NCBI GenBank assembly: GCA_034432795.1
Contig: DAOUBF010000079.1
Location: forward strand, 43,276 to 107,275
Direction of reading: 5' to 3'
Source: DAOUBF01 sp034432795
GTDB taxonomy: Bacteria; Chloroflexota; Anaerolineae; DSLN01
Length of the DNA stretch: 64,000 bases
A program made the position numbers and the translations under genes. Positions 32,036-40,997 of this stretch are shown here, piece by piece. The notes below the pieces were generated by a model. It searched no databases. It was not told where the DNA came from and saw only the letters and a program-made list of their open reading frames with translations. Position 1 is the stretch's first letter, and every line of letters begins with the position of its first letter.

Positions 32036-32387
32036 TGTGCTTTACTCTACCGGGTGAAGGCCAAAGGATCAGATGAACGCCCCTCCCCTGACTTCACTCA
32101 TTGTAACATACGGGCAGGGCAGCGTCAATGGAAAAGGCAGATGGCCTGGTCGGTTCCCCCCATCCAGGGGGAGGGAGTAAGTCCCCTCCCCCCTGGATGG
32201 GGAAGGTGGAGGGAGGGGGTGATATGGCTCTCCCCCTGAATGGGGGGTGACGGCTGGCAGCAGGTGTGAAATGTATTGGCTATTGAGGCATAGAAGTGTC
32301 GCCATGGCCGTCATCTTATGTTATGATTGGTAATGGAGTCCAGGCGCATGGAAAGGGCATTATCCGGCGGTGCTTAGAAGCGTGGAG
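32036..32387. other. 350-bp gap: C/G-run repeat and divergent start region
   Basis: Holds a repeat at 32151-32250 (GGGGGAGGGAGTAAG, CCCCTCCCCCCTGGATGGGG, GGAGGGAGGGGG). A TATGAT at about 32321-32326 could be the -10 of the phosphatase gene, but no good -35 was seen. No coding potential. Confidence 0.55.
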
Positions 32388-32861
32388 ATGCCGGAAGGCA
32401 TCTTCGGGGAATTGTATCTCTCGGCGATGCCAGGGCGCTATGAGCCTCTGGATCAGGCCCTGGCCGAGATAGAGGCGAAAGCCATCTCACACATCGTTTG
32501 CCTGTCGCCCAGAGAGGAGATCAAGGTGAAATCCCCCGCTTATGCCAAAGCCCTGCGCTCGCGCACATTCCCCTGGCCGGTGGAATTCTTCCCCATCGCG
32601 GACCGCAGTATCCCCCAGGACCGCGAGCAATTTGCGGCGTTTGTGCGCCACCTGGCAGATGAGATCCGCGCCGGAGAGGCCATCCTGCTGCATTGCGGCG
32701 CGGGGATCGGCCGGGCAGGGACTGTAGCGATCTGTGTCCTCATAGCCCTGGGCCGCTCGCGGGGGCAGGCCGAGATGGCCGTGAGGCGGGCCGGGTCATA
32801 TCCGGAAAGGCCAGAGCAGCAGGAACTGATCGCCTGGTTCGCCCAGCACTATCGCCCGTAG
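32388..32861 (+). CDS. Dual-specificity protein phosphatase
   Basis: About 157 residues. The phosphatase P-loop is LLHCGAGIGRAGTVA (HCxxGxxR), with a plausible general acid in IADRSIP and a conserved start, GELYLSAMPGRYE. It resembles small bacterial cyclin-dependent-kinase-inhibitor/tyrosine phosphatases. The start is uncertain among GTG 32370, GTG 32382 and ATG 32388. Its 3' end overlaps convergent malQ by 13 bp. Substrate unknown; no kinase is adjacent. Confidence 0.78.
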   Translation: MPEGIFGELYLSAMPGRYEPLDQALAEIEAKAISHIVCLSPREEIKVKSPAYAKALRSRTFPWPVEFFPIADRSIPQDREQFAAFVRHLADEIRAGEAILLHCGAGIGRAGTVAICVLIALGRSRGQAEMAVRRAGSYPERPEQQELIAWFAQHYRP

Positions 32862-34336
32862 ATCTCGGTCAACTCGCGCAGCCGCTCTTGAATCTCCGGC
32901 GTCAGGCTGCCGGGCAGATAGCGCCAGGCCCAGTTGCCGCTGGCCCGCCCCGGCAGGTTCATGCGCCCCTCGCTGCCAATGCCCAACACATCCTGTAAGG
33001 GGATAATCGCCGTATCCGCAACCGAGGCCAACGCCAGGCGGATCAGGTCCCAGTTAAATTCCTCGCCAGTGCTACCTGTGTACTTGAGCGCGAAGGCGCG
33101 CTCCGCAGGCGGCGCCGTCTGGAACCAGCCGAGCGTGGTGTCGTTATCGTGCGTGCCGGTATACACGACGCAGTTGCGCGGGAAGTTATGCGGCAGGAAG
33201 GGGTCGGCGGGCGTGGTGGCAAAGGCGAATTGGAGCACCTTCATGCCGGGGAAGTCAAACTGATCGCGGATGGCCTCCACCTCCGGCGTGATCACGCCCA
33301 GGTCCTCGGCGATGATGGGCAACGGCCCCAGGGCGTCTTGCATCGCCTGGAACAACGCCGCGCCCGGCCCCTTGACCCAACGGCCTTTGACCGCCGTCGG
33401 CTCCCCGAAAGGCACCTCCCAATAGCCCTCAAAGCCGCGGAAGTGATCCAGCCGGATGATGTCCACCAGGCGGAGCGTGGCCCGCACGCGCTCAATCCAC
33501 CAGGTGTAGCCATCCTGTGCCAGCACCTCCCAGCGATACAGGGGGTTGCCCCACAACTGCCCGGTTTCGCTGAAGAAGTCAGGCGGCACCCCGGCGACGA
33601 CTGTGGGCTGGCCGTTCTCGTCCAGATAGAATAACTCCGGGTGCGCCCAGACATCCGCGCTATCGTAGGCAACGAAGATGGGGATGTCACCGATGATGCG
33701 GATACCGAAGGCATTGGCGTAATCCTTCAACGCCAGCCATTGGGTGAAGAACAGATATTGGGCGAACTTGTGGGCCTCAATACTGTCGGCGAGTTTCTGT
33801 GTCCAGGCCTGGAGGGCCTCCGGCTGACGGGAGGCGATGTCCTTCTCCCAGGAACTCCACACCGCCCCCTGGTGCGCCTCTTTGAGCGCCATAAACAGGG
33901 CAAAATCGTCCAGCCAGGCGGCATGGCGGCGGCAAAAGGCGCGGAAGGCTGCCCGGCGCGTCGGCGTCGCCTGGGCCTGGAAGCGTTCATAGGCCCGACG
34001 GAGGAGAGCCTGTTTGAATGCGATCACTGGCCCATAATCCACGCGACCCTCTGGAAAATCGGGAACGGTATCCAGGTCCGATGGAGAAAGCAGGCCCTCT
34101 TCGGCAAGAAGCTCCGGGCTGATCAACAACGGGTTGCCGGCGAAAGAGGAAAATGACTGATAGGGGGAGTCACCGTAGCCGGTTGGCCCCAGGGGCATGA
34201 TCTGCCATAGCTTCTGCCCGGCGCCAACGAGGAAATCCACAAACTGATAAGCCTCGCTGCCCAGGTCGCCGATGCCGAATCGCCCAGGCAGCGAGGTAGG
34301 ATGCAACAGAATGCCGCTGGAACGTGGTAAGCGCAT
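32849..34336 (-). CDS. malQ: 4-alpha-glucanotransferase (amylomaltase, GH77)
   Basis: Disproportionates alpha-1,4-glucans. 495 residues. RSSGILLHPTSLPGRFGIGDLG at the N-terminus; WQIMPLGPTGYGDSPYQSFSSFAGN; the nucleophile region IIRLDHFRGFEGYWEVP; acid/base IIAEDLGVITPEVEAIRDQF; and YTGTHDNDTTLGWF. A TATAAT-like -10 on the minus strand at 34369-34374 sits 33 bp upstream. No other glycogen or maltodextrin gene is in view. Confidence 0.95.
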   Translation of the reverse strand: MRLPRSSGILLHPTSLPGRFGIGDLGSEAYQFVDFLVGAGQKLWQIMPLGPTGYGDSPYQSFSSFAGNPLLISPELLAEEGLLSPSDLDTVPDFPEGRVDYGPVIAFKQALLRRAYERFQAQATPTRRAAFRAFCRRHAAWLDDFALFMALKEAHQGAVWSSWEKDIASRQPEALQAWTQKLADSIEAHKFAQYLFFTQWLALKDYANAFGIRIIGDIPIFVAYDSADVWAHPELFYLDENGQPTVVAGVPPDFFSETGQLWGNPLYRWEVLAQDGYTWWIERVRATLRLVDIIRLDHFRGFEGYWEVPFGEPTAVKGRWVKGPGAALFQAMQDALGPLPIIAEDLGVITPEVEAIRDQFDFPGMKVLQFAFATTPADPFLPHNFPRNCVVYTGTHDNDTTLGWFQTAPPAERAFALKYTGSTGEEFNWDLIRLALASVADTAIIPLQDVLGIGSEGRMNLPGRASGNWAWRYLPGSLTPEIQERLRELTEIYGR

Positions 34337-34433
34337 GAACGCCTCCGATCAGGCTGGTTTGGCCGCGTATTATAGACCGATTAGGGTTACGCTGAAAACC
34401 GGCCGATTCTCCCGAGTGCGCCTGGCCCCAAAC

Positions 34434-34461
34434 TTGCACTTTACCATAAATGTGTTATGAT
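34434..34461 (+). promoter_or_regulatory. Promoter for the glycine-rich membrane protein
   Basis: TTGCAC (34434-34439), 16-bp spacer, TATGAT (34456-34461), then AAAGGAGG about 17 bp further. Confidence 0.65.
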
Positions 34462-34489
34462 GGATTATCCCAAGTCAAAGGAGGCTCCC

Positions 34490-35002
34490 ATGATTGATCG
34501 GTATTTAAAGCCCAACGTCAAGCGCGGCGCCATCTACGATGCTATCGTTGTGGCCGTGCTCGGCATTCTCACGGCGATCCCGGTTCTGGCCTGCCTGGTC
34601 TCGCCACTGACGTGCCTCATCGGATTGATCCTGCCGTTCGCCATCGGCTGGTTGGTCGCGCAGTGGGGGCAAAACATGCCAGCCGGGACCACTCCCCTGA
34701 GCATCTCCTCCACCTCCCCGTACGCCACACCAGCCGTAGATGGTGCTGTCGCCACCGGCGTGGGGCATCTGGCGGGCGGTCTGGTCTCGCTGGTTATCGG
34801 CCTGCTCGTCAGCGGCCTGTTCACCTCCATCAGCGCTGCCAGTGACCTGAGTAGCGCGGGGGGCGCTGCTGTAGGGCTGGCCTTCGGTGCGGCCGGGGGA
34901 GTTATTGGCCTCATTATCGGTGCGATCATCGCCGCTATTGCCGGCGCAATCGGCGGCGTCCTGTACGTTCTCTTCTCGCAGCGCCGCGCCTCGGCGATGT
35001 AG
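34490..35002 (+). CDS. Polytopic glycine-rich membrane protein, unknown function
   Basis: 170 residues with about four hydrophobic segments: IYDAIVVAVLGILTAIPVLACL, TCLIGLILPFAIGWLVA, GGLVSLVIGLLVSGLFTSI and a long Gly/Ala stretch GGVIGLIIGAIIAAIAGAIGG. The last has glycine-zipper spacing that could oligomerise in the membrane. The ATG at 34490 follows AAAGGAGG; the frame opens upstream at 34457 without a ribosome site. No family recognised. Confidence 0.7.
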   Translation: MIDRYLKPNVKRGAIYDAIVVAVLGILTAIPVLACLVSPLTCLIGLILPFAIGWLVAQWGQNMPAGTTPLSISSTSPYATPAVDGAVATGVGHLAGGLVSLVIGLLVSGLFTSISAASDLSSAGGAAVGLAFGAAGGVIGLIIGAIIAAIAGAIGGVLYVLFSQRRASAM

Positions 35003-35012
35003 GCAAGGGGCT

Positions 35013-35798
35013 TCACACAGCCCGCTCTTCAGCAGGCCCAGGCAGGGCGCCGGGCTTGCGGGCAATACACAACAGCGACTGACCGAGAGGGAGCGGCCCC
35101 AGGCGTTGCAGGCTGCGCTCCACCCGGATAAATAGCGGCGCCAGCGTGTTAAACAGCCACAGCATCCAGCGAGGCAGGATGCGTCGTTTCAGCACGCGGC
35201 TGCTCAGCCACCAACCGGGGACCCCGGCCAGGTTCATGTAAACCAGCCGGACGATCTCAAAACCCTGCCCGCTGACCAGCGCCCGCAGTGGCTCGCGCTC
35301 ATAGCGGCGACAGTGGCGCAGCCCCTCATCTAACGTACCGTACAGATAGCGCCCGGCGGGCACAAACAGCAACAAATGCCCGCCGGGTTGCAGCAATTCA
35401 TACATATGCCTCAGCGCCTGCGCGTCGGCTCTGACGTGCTCCAACACGTTCAGGCAGGCCACCGTATCAAAGCCGTAATTTGCCAGCCGGGGGAGCAGGG
35501 CCGGATCGGCGATGTCGCCCTGCACCAGCTTGAGGTTGGGCCGATCTGGGAACTTGGTGACCGCCGCCTCCAGCGCCTCCGGCAGGATGTCCAGCGCCAC
35601 CACCAGTTCGCGGTCCAGGAAATAGCCGGTCATGTTGCCGATGCCACAACCGACCTCTAGAATGCGTTGGCCGACGTGGGCACGCAGTTCGTCAAACAGC
35701 CAGTCGTTATAGCGCTGCACGCTGGCCAGGCGGCGCAATGTCTCCTGCCCGATGCGCTCATCCGCAAATGCCGCCGCGCTGCATATCTCCTCTAACAC
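35013..35798 (-). CDS. Class I SAM-dependent methyltransferase
   Basis: 261 residues. Motif I ILEVGCGIGNMT, acidic motif II VALDILPEAL, motif III LVQGDIADPALL and motif IV FDTVACLNVLEHV define the Rossmann-fold methyltransferase; LQPGGHLLLFVPAG follows. The C-terminal ~60 residues contain hydrophobic and basic segments (WMLWLFNTLAPLFIRVERSL) that may touch the membrane. Downstream of the methyltransferase/glycosyltransferase/flippase genes but separated by a 206-bp repeat-filled gap. Likely acceptor: a lipid-linked sugar or polyprenyl species (inference from neighbours). Confidence 0.85.
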   Translation of the reverse strand: MLEEICSAAAFADERIGQETLRRLASVQRYNDWLFDELRAHVGQRILEVGCGIGNMTGYFLDRELVVALDILPEALEAAVTKFPDRPNLKLVQGDIADPALLPRLANYGFDTVACLNVLEHVRADAQALRHMYELLQPGGHLLLFVPAGRYLYGTLDEGLRHCRRYEREPLRALVSGQGFEIVRLVYMNLAGVPGWWLSSRVLKRRILPRWMLWLFNTLAPLFIRVERSLQRLGPLPLGQSLLCIARKPGALPGPAEERAV

Positions 35799-35840
35799 AT
35801 CTCGCCCTCCACATTTAGACCCAGTAAATCACAGAGCAGT

Positions 35841-35975
35841 CACCCCCTCCCTCACCCAGGGGGAGGGAACAAGGGGCGCAATGAATTGCGCCCCTACCCT
35901 CCTCTCTCAGGGGAGGGGTTGGGGGAGAGGTTACCCCCTCCCCCCTTGTGGGGGAGGGTCGGGGTGAGGGGGGTA
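35841..35975. repeat. Composite intergenic repeat with G-run motif
   Basis: Contains AGGGGCGCAATGAATTGCGCCCCT (inverted repeat), CAGGGGAGGGGTTGGGGGAG, and a final G-run block TGGGGGAGGGTCGGGGTGAG. Fills the gap between the two methyltransferase genes. Confidence 0.75.
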
Positions 35976-36004
35976 AATCTATGATCTGCTGAGACTCAAC
36001 CCAC

Positions 36005-36958
36005 TCATCTTGTCCTCGTCGGTTTGATTGCCTTCACCGCCAGGATCAGCGCGGTGCGGTCGGGAGGCTCATCCATCCGATTGTAGCGGTCAATCCAGTT
36101 GAACACCGCCAGCCCCAGGTTGATCGGGTTCCACAGGCTGCCGCTATTCTCCTCAAAGCGGAAGCGGTCGGCGGCGTTCGCCAGGCGCCGGGGCAGATGC
36201 CCCCCTTCCAGCAAGGGCTTGCCGAAGCCATAGACAATGTTGTGGTGAAAGGGGAAACAGTAATGCGTGAATTGGCGCAACTGCTCAATCTGGAAGCCCG
36301 CGCTCTCTATAACCTGGCGCAACGACTCGCGTGTGTACAGCCGGACATGGTTGGCCCAGATACCGGCGAAGATGCCCTGGGCGATATGGGTGTGGAATAA
36401 GGTCTCTAATGTCTTATTAATAGGATCCCACCAGAAGGGATAGTGCTGGTTGGGCACGGTGAGCGCCAGGATGCCGCCCGGCTTGAGCACGCGATACACC
36501 TGCCGCAACGCCCCGGCATCGTCGGGGATATGCTCCAGCACCTCGGACATGACGATTTTGTTAAAAGCGTTGTCAGGGAAAGGCAGGTGGGTGATGTCGC
36601 CGTTGACCAGCTTGATGTTCAACCCGGCCAGTTCGCGTTTGGCAATCTCAAACAGCGGAAAATCCAGTTCAATCCCGGTCAGATCGCAACCGCTCATGCG
36701 GCGCAGGTAGTTCAGGAAAAAGCCCCGCCCGCAGCCCGCGTCCAGCACGACATCGCCATCCTGCAAGTCAAGAAACTCCAGCACCGTCTTGACGCGCCGC
36801 TTAAAGGCGATGTCCGCCTCGTTGCGCAGCAGCCGATTGACCTTCTCTTCATCATACGGGCGGCGGGCGAGGGGCGAGGGACGACGGTCTGCCTCCCATC
36901 GTTCATGGTCTATCGTCTGTCGTCTATCGTCTGCCGTCTGTCGCCCGTCGCCGATCAT
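36005..36958 (-). CDS. SAM-dependent methyltransferase with repeat-encoded N-terminus
   Basis: 317 residues. Motif I VVLDAGCGRGFFLNYL, ELDFPLFEIA, LVNGDITHLPFPDNAFNKIVMSEVLEHIPD and LKPGGILALTVPNQHYPFWWDP define a ubiE/COQ5-like class I methyltransferase. The first ~33 residues are Asp/Arg/Gln-rich and encoded by a heptamer array (36860-36955); the fold begins near PYDEEKVNRLLRNEAD. The ATG at 36958 overlaps the glycosyltransferase stop (ATGA), so translational coupling still dictates this start despite the repeat. Confidence 0.85.
   Translation of the reverse strand: MIGDGRQTADDRRQTIDHERWEADRRPSPLARRPYDEEKVNRLLRNEADIAFKRRVKTVLEFLDLQDGDVVLDAGCGRGFFLNYLRRMSGCDLTGIELDFPLFEIAKRELAGLNIKLVNGDITHLPFPDNAFNKIVMSEVLEHIPDDAGALRQVYRVLKPGGILALTVPNQHYPFWWDPINKTLETLFHTHIAQGIFAGIWANHVRLYTRESLRQVIESAGFQIEQLRQFTHYCFPFHHNIVYGFGKPLLEGGHLPRRLANAADRFRFEENSGSLWNPINLGLAVFNWIDRYNRMDEPPDRTALILAVKAIKPTRTR
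36860..36955. repeat. Inverted heptamer array at a gene start
   Basis: Plus strand: GGGCGAG / GGGCGAG / GGACGAC, then TATCGTC / TGTCGTC / TATCGTC / TGCCGTC / TGTCGCC / CGTCGCC. The halves are reverse complements of one 7-bp theme; it encodes the N-terminal extension of the methyltransferase. Confidence 0.85.
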
Positions 36959-38103
36959 CGCCGATATTCGCGCACCAGCTTCTGCATCAGTGCCTCGTAC
37001 TCGTCAATGCTCTTCTCCGGGTCAAATACAGCGCGGATCTCCTCATAGGGCTTCACATAGCAGCGGGGATTCTCCAACGCCTTGATCAGCCCTTCGGCCA
37101 GAGCATGCTCATCATGCGATTTGACCAACAGGCCCATACCTGTGCGCTTGACCACCTCCCGCGCACCGGGGATGTCGGTGGACACAAGCGGCGTGCCGCT
37201 CAGGATGGCTTCCACCTGGACGCTGGGGAAGCAATCAGAGCGGCTGGGCAGGCAGAACACGTCGCACATGGCGTAGAAATTGGCCAGCTTCTGGGGATCG
37301 CGCAGCAGCCCCAGAAACACCAGATGCTCTTTGTTCTGCTCTACCAGATGCTCCCAGCGCTGGTAGAACTTCTCGTAAACGACGAAGCGCTCGCCCGCAT
37401 AGACGAACTTGGTGTGAGGATGCTTCTCCAGCACCAGCGGCATGGCCTTATACAGATAGTCAAAACCTTTCTCCTCCACAAAGCGCCCGGCGTAGCCCAC
37501 CAGCTTGTGCTCATTCAGCCCCAACTCGTCCCGCCACTTCGCCACCTGCACCGGATCGGGGCGGGGGATGATCACTGGCGGGTAAATGCAGTACAGCTTG
37601 TGCCTGAAAGGACGCAGGAAGTTGGAATGCTCGGCATAATCGCAGCTATGCACTGAGATCGCTGTGGCCTGCTTCTCGGCCTGGACCATCATCCAGGTGA
37701 CGATGCGTTCAATCGCCTGGTTAAAGAAGCCCGCAGGCATAACCAGGTCGCCCTGGTGGGTCAGCAGCACCGGACGCCCGACCCAACGTGCCACGCTGGT
37801 GATCAATGGGGCCTCCAGGATGGGCGTGTGCACCTGCACGATATCATGCTCCGGGATCAGGCGGCGCAAGGCGCCAGGGAAGCCCGGCATGATCACCCCG
37901 CGACTGATGCGCATGAGCGTGGGCAATCGTATCACCCGTACGCCGTTCACGTTCTCTTGCAGCAGCAGAGCGCGGTCGTGCTGCGAAGCCAGCACTGTGA
38001 CCTGATGCCCGCGCCGGACCAGGCCCTCGGCGATGCGCCGGGCATAGGCCGTCAGCCCGGTCCAATGCGGATAATAGTACGTCAGGATCACCAGAACTTT
38101 CAT
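36955..38103 (-). CDS. Glycosyltransferase family 4
   Basis: 382 residues. The N-terminal domain opens with MKVLVILTYYYPHWTGLTAYA; the C-terminal GT-B domain has VGYAGRFVEEKGFDYLYKAM, VFLGLLRDPQKLANFYAMCDVFCLPSRSDCFPSVQVEAILSGTPLV with the EX7E-type donor site region, and GMGLLVKSHDE. Likely uses a nucleotide sugar to decorate a lipid or exported glycan. The ATG at 38103 is chosen; longer frames overlap the gene upstream. It sits between the flippase-like gene and a methyltransferase on one transcript. Confidence 0.92.
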   Translation of the reverse strand: MKVLVILTYYYPHWTGLTAYARRIAEGLVRRGHQVTVLASQHDRALLLQENVNGVRVIRLPTLMRISRGVIMPGFPGALRRLIPEHDIVQVHTPILEAPLITSVARWVGRPVLLTHQGDLVMPAGFFNQAIERIVTWMMVQAEKQATAISVHSCDYAEHSNFLRPFRHKLYCIYPPVIIPRPDPVQVAKWRDELGLNEHKLVGYAGRFVEEKGFDYLYKAMPLVLEKHPHTKFVYAGERFVVYEKFYQRWEHLVEQNKEHLVFLGLLRDPQKLANFYAMCDVFCLPSRSDCFPSVQVEAILSGTPLVSTDIPGAREVVKRTGMGLLVKSHDEHALAEGLIKALENPRCYVKPYEEIRAVFDPEKSIDEYEALMQKLVREYRR

Positions 38104-38122
38104 GAAATTTGTCCTGTCCCTC

Positions 38123-39172
38123 TTACGAAGGCGATGAGGCTCTAGACGAGCGCATGTGCACCATCCACTGGTGCACCGCATCGGCAATGCCGAGCAACGA
38201 TTCCCCCTCGCGCAGCAGGAAAAGCGCGCCCAGGGCCGAACTGAGGACGGTGCCCAGGGCGTGGAGCGTCAGGGCCACCGCCACAGCCGATTCCTGGGGC
38301 ACGGTGAACGCCTGGAGCGCCAGGACCGCGGCGGCCTCAAACACGCCCCATTGCCCCGGCGAGGAGGGCAGGCTGACGCCCAGGCCGGTTAGCGCCAGGA
38401 TAAAGGCCCCCAGCGCCAGGTCGGCCTCCGCCACGAAGGCGCGCGCCACCGCCCAATCGGCCAGGATGGAAACGCCCCAGATGGCAGCAGTCCAGGCGAA
38501 CAGGGCTAGCATTCGGCGCCAATCCGAGAGCGCTAACAAGCCATCTAAAAGCTGGCTGACCAGGCCGGTGATGCGCTGCTCGTTCAGGCGCGGCACGCGC
38601 CTCAGCCCCCAGGTCACTGCCCGCAGCGGCAGCGTCGGGCGGACTGCCGCAACGGTCAGGAGGATAAAGGCCGCCAGAGCCGCCACCGTCATGGTCAAAC
38701 CGGCCCCGACGATCTGGCTGGCGAGCGCGCCACCTCCTACCCCAGCCAGCGCCGGAGGGAGCGCAAAGGCCAGGACGCCCGCCAGCAGAATGACCACCGC
38801 CAGCACATCGGTGACGCGCTCTACCACCACCGAGGACAGGCCACGTGCGCCGCCCACGGGCGTGCCCCGGCTGATCAGATAGGCGCGGGCTACATCACTC
38901 AGGCGGAAAGGGAGGACGTTGTTCAGCAGGTAACCGACGTTGATGACCGAGAAGGCGCGCAGCGACCCCACCTGACCATCCAGGAGCAGGCGCCAACGGA
39001 AGGCGCGCAGCGCGTAACTCACGACAAGGAACACGCTGGCAGGCAGGAACCATTGGTAATTCGCCTGGCGCAGGTTCTCCCAAAAGCGGGCCGGGTCCAG
39101 CCCCCGGACGACCAGGAACAGGAATAGCACGCTGATGGCCATCCCAATCCACCACCGTGCCCGGTTATTCAA
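38123..39172 (-). CDS. Flippase-like integral membrane protein (LPG_synthase_TM / UPF0104)
   Basis: 349 residues, about eight hydrophobic segments, starting WIGMAISVLFLFLVVRGL and with FSVINVGYLLNNVLPFRLSDVARAYLI, the family's signature N-x-x-P-F-R-x-x-D region, and VSLPSSPGQWGVFEAAAVLAL near the C-terminus. The family includes the flippase-type membrane half of lysyl-phosphatidylglycerol synthase and archaeal/bacterial glycolipid proteins. First gene of the flippase-glycosyltransferase-methyltransferase group. Confidence 0.88.
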   Translation of the reverse strand: MNNRARWWIGMAISVLFLFLVVRGLDPARFWENLRQANYQWFLPASVFLVVSYALRAFRWRLLLDGQVGSLRAFSVINVGYLLNNVLPFRLSDVARAYLISRGTPVGGARGLSSVVVERVTDVLAVVILLAGVLAFALPPALAGVGGGALASQIVGAGLTMTVAALAAFILLTVAAVRPTLPLRAVTWGLRRVPRLNEQRITGLVSQLLDGLLALSDWRRMLALFAWTAAIWGVSILADWAVARAFVAEADLALGAFILALTGLGVSLPSSPGQWGVFEAAAVLALQAFTVPQESAVAVALTLHALGTVLSSALGALFLLREGESLLGIADAVHQWMVHMRSSRASSPS

Positions 39173-39245
39173 CTTTCCCTCCGGCCTGCTCTGGGTAATC
39201 TAATATGCGCCCCACAATATCCTGTCCACTCTTGAAAGGACTTTC

Positions 39246-39275
39246 ATTATAACATGAGGGGCGCCCTCCTGCCAA
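39246..39275 (-). promoter_or_regulatory. Promoter of the flippase-glycosyltransferase-methyltransferase operon
   Basis: Minus strand TTGGCA (39270-39275), 18-bp spacer, TATAAT (39246-39251). The gap 39173-39382 holds this and a GCCGGGCGGAAGCCCG hairpin, no gene. Confidence 0.65.
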
Positions 39276-39382
39276 GATGGGAATGAGGGGCATCGCCAGG
39301 TACGTATACCGGGACAAGCTGGCTACCAGGGCAAGGAGGTGCCGGGCGGAAGCCCGACACCGGGCGTGGAGAGAGTATGATC

Positions 39383-39919
39383 TCAATCGCCAGACACGTA
39401 TTCGCTCTGCAGGATGCTCATCAGGTGGACGTCGTGATAGCGCCCATGACGAAACAGCGCCTGGCGGCGCGTGCCCTCATGGCGGAAGCCCGCCTTCTCA
39501 TAAGACCGCATGGCACGGGGGTTAAAATCAAACACCTCCAACTCCACTCGGTGCAGATTCAACTCCTCAAACGCGAAGCGCAGCATGGTGCGTGTCGCGT
39601 CGGTGCCGAAGCCCTGCCCCCAGTAGGCCTTCTCCCCCAGGGCGATGCCAAACATCGCCGTGCGGTTCTTCCAATCAATCCGGTGCAGGCCCACGTTGCC
39701 GATAAACACCCACTGCTCGCCGATCTGAGCCTCAATCGCGAACACAAAATCGTTCTTGCGCTCCAGCATCTCTTCAAACCAACGCTCTTCCTTCGCCATA
39801 GACATCGGCTCGTACATCATGAGATACTGGCGCACCTCCGGATCGTTGAACCAGCGCACAAACGTGGGAAGGTCCTCCCGCTCAATGCCACGCAACCGCA
39901 CGCGCTCTCCGATCAACAT
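39383..39919 (-). CDS. GNAT acetyltransferase (RimJ/RimL-like)
   Basis: 178 residues. GERVRLRGIEREDLPTFVRWFNDPEVRQYL is the typical RimJ/RimL opening; the CoA loop region is GEKAYWGQGFGTDATRTML, and LHRVELEVFDFNPRAMRSYEKAGFRHEG completes the fold. Substrate (ribosomal protein N-terminus, amino sugar or drug) cannot be read. 54 bp downstream of the polyprenyl synthase on the same strand; a ribosome-site-like GGAGAGG precedes the ATG. Confidence 0.85.
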   Translation of the reverse strand: MLIGERVRLRGIEREDLPTFVRWFNDPEVRQYLMMYEPMSMAKEERWFEEMLERKNDFVFAIEAQIGEQWVFIGNVGLHRIDWKNRTAMFGIALGEKAYWGQGFGTDATRTMLRFAFEELNLHRVELEVFDFNPRAMRSYEKAGFRHEGTRRQALFRHGRYHDVHLMSILQSEYVSGD

Positions 39920-39973
39920 GGCCCCTCTCCTTTGTCAGACAATAGATGCCTATCCATGTTGTGCCCTCGTTTG

Positions 39974-40996
39974 CTAGCGCAGCCTCCCCACCAGCCGGTG
40001 GGTCAACTCCAACAGGGCCTCAGCGGCCTCCCCCTGCGGTTCAGCCGCTTTGAGATGCTGTATGGCCGCATCCGAGTAGGCCCGTACCTGCTCCTCGGCG
40101 TAGGCCCGCGCACTGACCGCCTCAAGCTCCCGCACCACCTGGGCGACTTCGGCAGCATCGGTCAGCGGCCCGGCAGCGTACATCGCCCTCAGGGCCTCGC
40201 TGCGTTCCAGGCCGTAAACGACAGGAAGCGACTTCTTGCGCGTCTGGATGTCGGTGGAGACCGACTTCCCGGTCACATGCTCATCGCCCCAGATGCCCAG
40301 GATGTCGTCCTGGATCTGAAAGGCCAGCCCCAGCGCGTAGCCGAAGGCCCGGTAATAGGCCACGCACCTGGCAGGCGCGCCCGCAATCAGGGCCCCGATC
40401 TGGGTTGAGGCCGCCGCCAACGCCGCAGTCTTGGCAGCGATCATGGCCATATACTCTTCCACGCTCACCCGCTCGCGGTGCTCAAAGCTCAAATCCAGAT
40501 ACTGCCCCTTCGTCAGCTCCAGGCAATTCCGATCCAGCACCTCCAGGACCTCCAGCGCGACCTCCGGGCGGACACCGCGCCCGGTAAGCTTCTTCACCTC
40601 CAGGTGGGCCAGTGTGAACAGAGCATCGCCGATGTTGAGCGCCTGGGGCACGCCCCATAGCTTCCACACAGTGGGGCGGCCCCGCCGCAGCGGGCTGGCG
40701 TCCTGGATGTCGTCATGGATAAGGGAGAAATTGTGGCTGAACTCAATAGCGACGGCGGCGGGCAACGCCTGCTGCCAGTCACCGCCGCTTGCCTGGGTGA
40801 CCAGCAGGCAGAGCAGCGGGCGAATGCGCTTCCCCGCATCCACCCGCGCCGGGGCGAAGGTTTCATCCGCCCAGCCCATGTGATAGCGCAACATGCCGTA
40901 ATACGGCGTGAAGACTGGGTCATCCTCGGCCAGGAGCGCCTGCATCTCGGCTTCCAGCGCAGGGATGTAAAGGGCAGAGAGTTTGTCCAGGGACAT
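39974..40996 (-). CDS. Polyprenyl (geranylgeranyl/farnesyl-type) diphosphate synthase
   Basis: Chain-elongating trans-prenyltransferase. 340 residues. First Asp-rich motif DDIQDASPLRRGRP preceded by SLIHDD; second FQIQDDILGIWGD; Lys-rich GKRIRPLLCLL near residue 60. KSVSTDIQTRKKSLPVVYGLE also fits. Product length cannot be judged from sequence by eye. It begins one base after the isopentenyl diphosphate isomerase stop, so the two act together in isoprenoid supply. Confidence 0.93.
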   Translation of the reverse strand: MSLDKLSALYIPALEAEMQALLAEDDPVFTPYYGMLRYHMGWADETFAPARVDAGKRIRPLLCLLVTQASGGDWQQALPAAVAIEFSHNFSLIHDDIQDASPLRRGRPTVWKLWGVPQALNIGDALFTLAHLEVKKLTGRGVRPEVALEVLEVLDRNCLELTKGQYLDLSFEHRERVSVEEYMAMIAAKTAALAAASTQIGALIAGAPARCVAYYRAFGYALGLAFQIQDDILGIWGDEHVTGKSVSTDIQTRKKSLPVVYGLERSEALRAMYAAGPLTDAAEVAQVVRELEAVSARAYAEEQVRAYSDAAIQHLKAAEPQGEAAEALLELTHRLVGRLR

Positions 40997-40997
40997 G

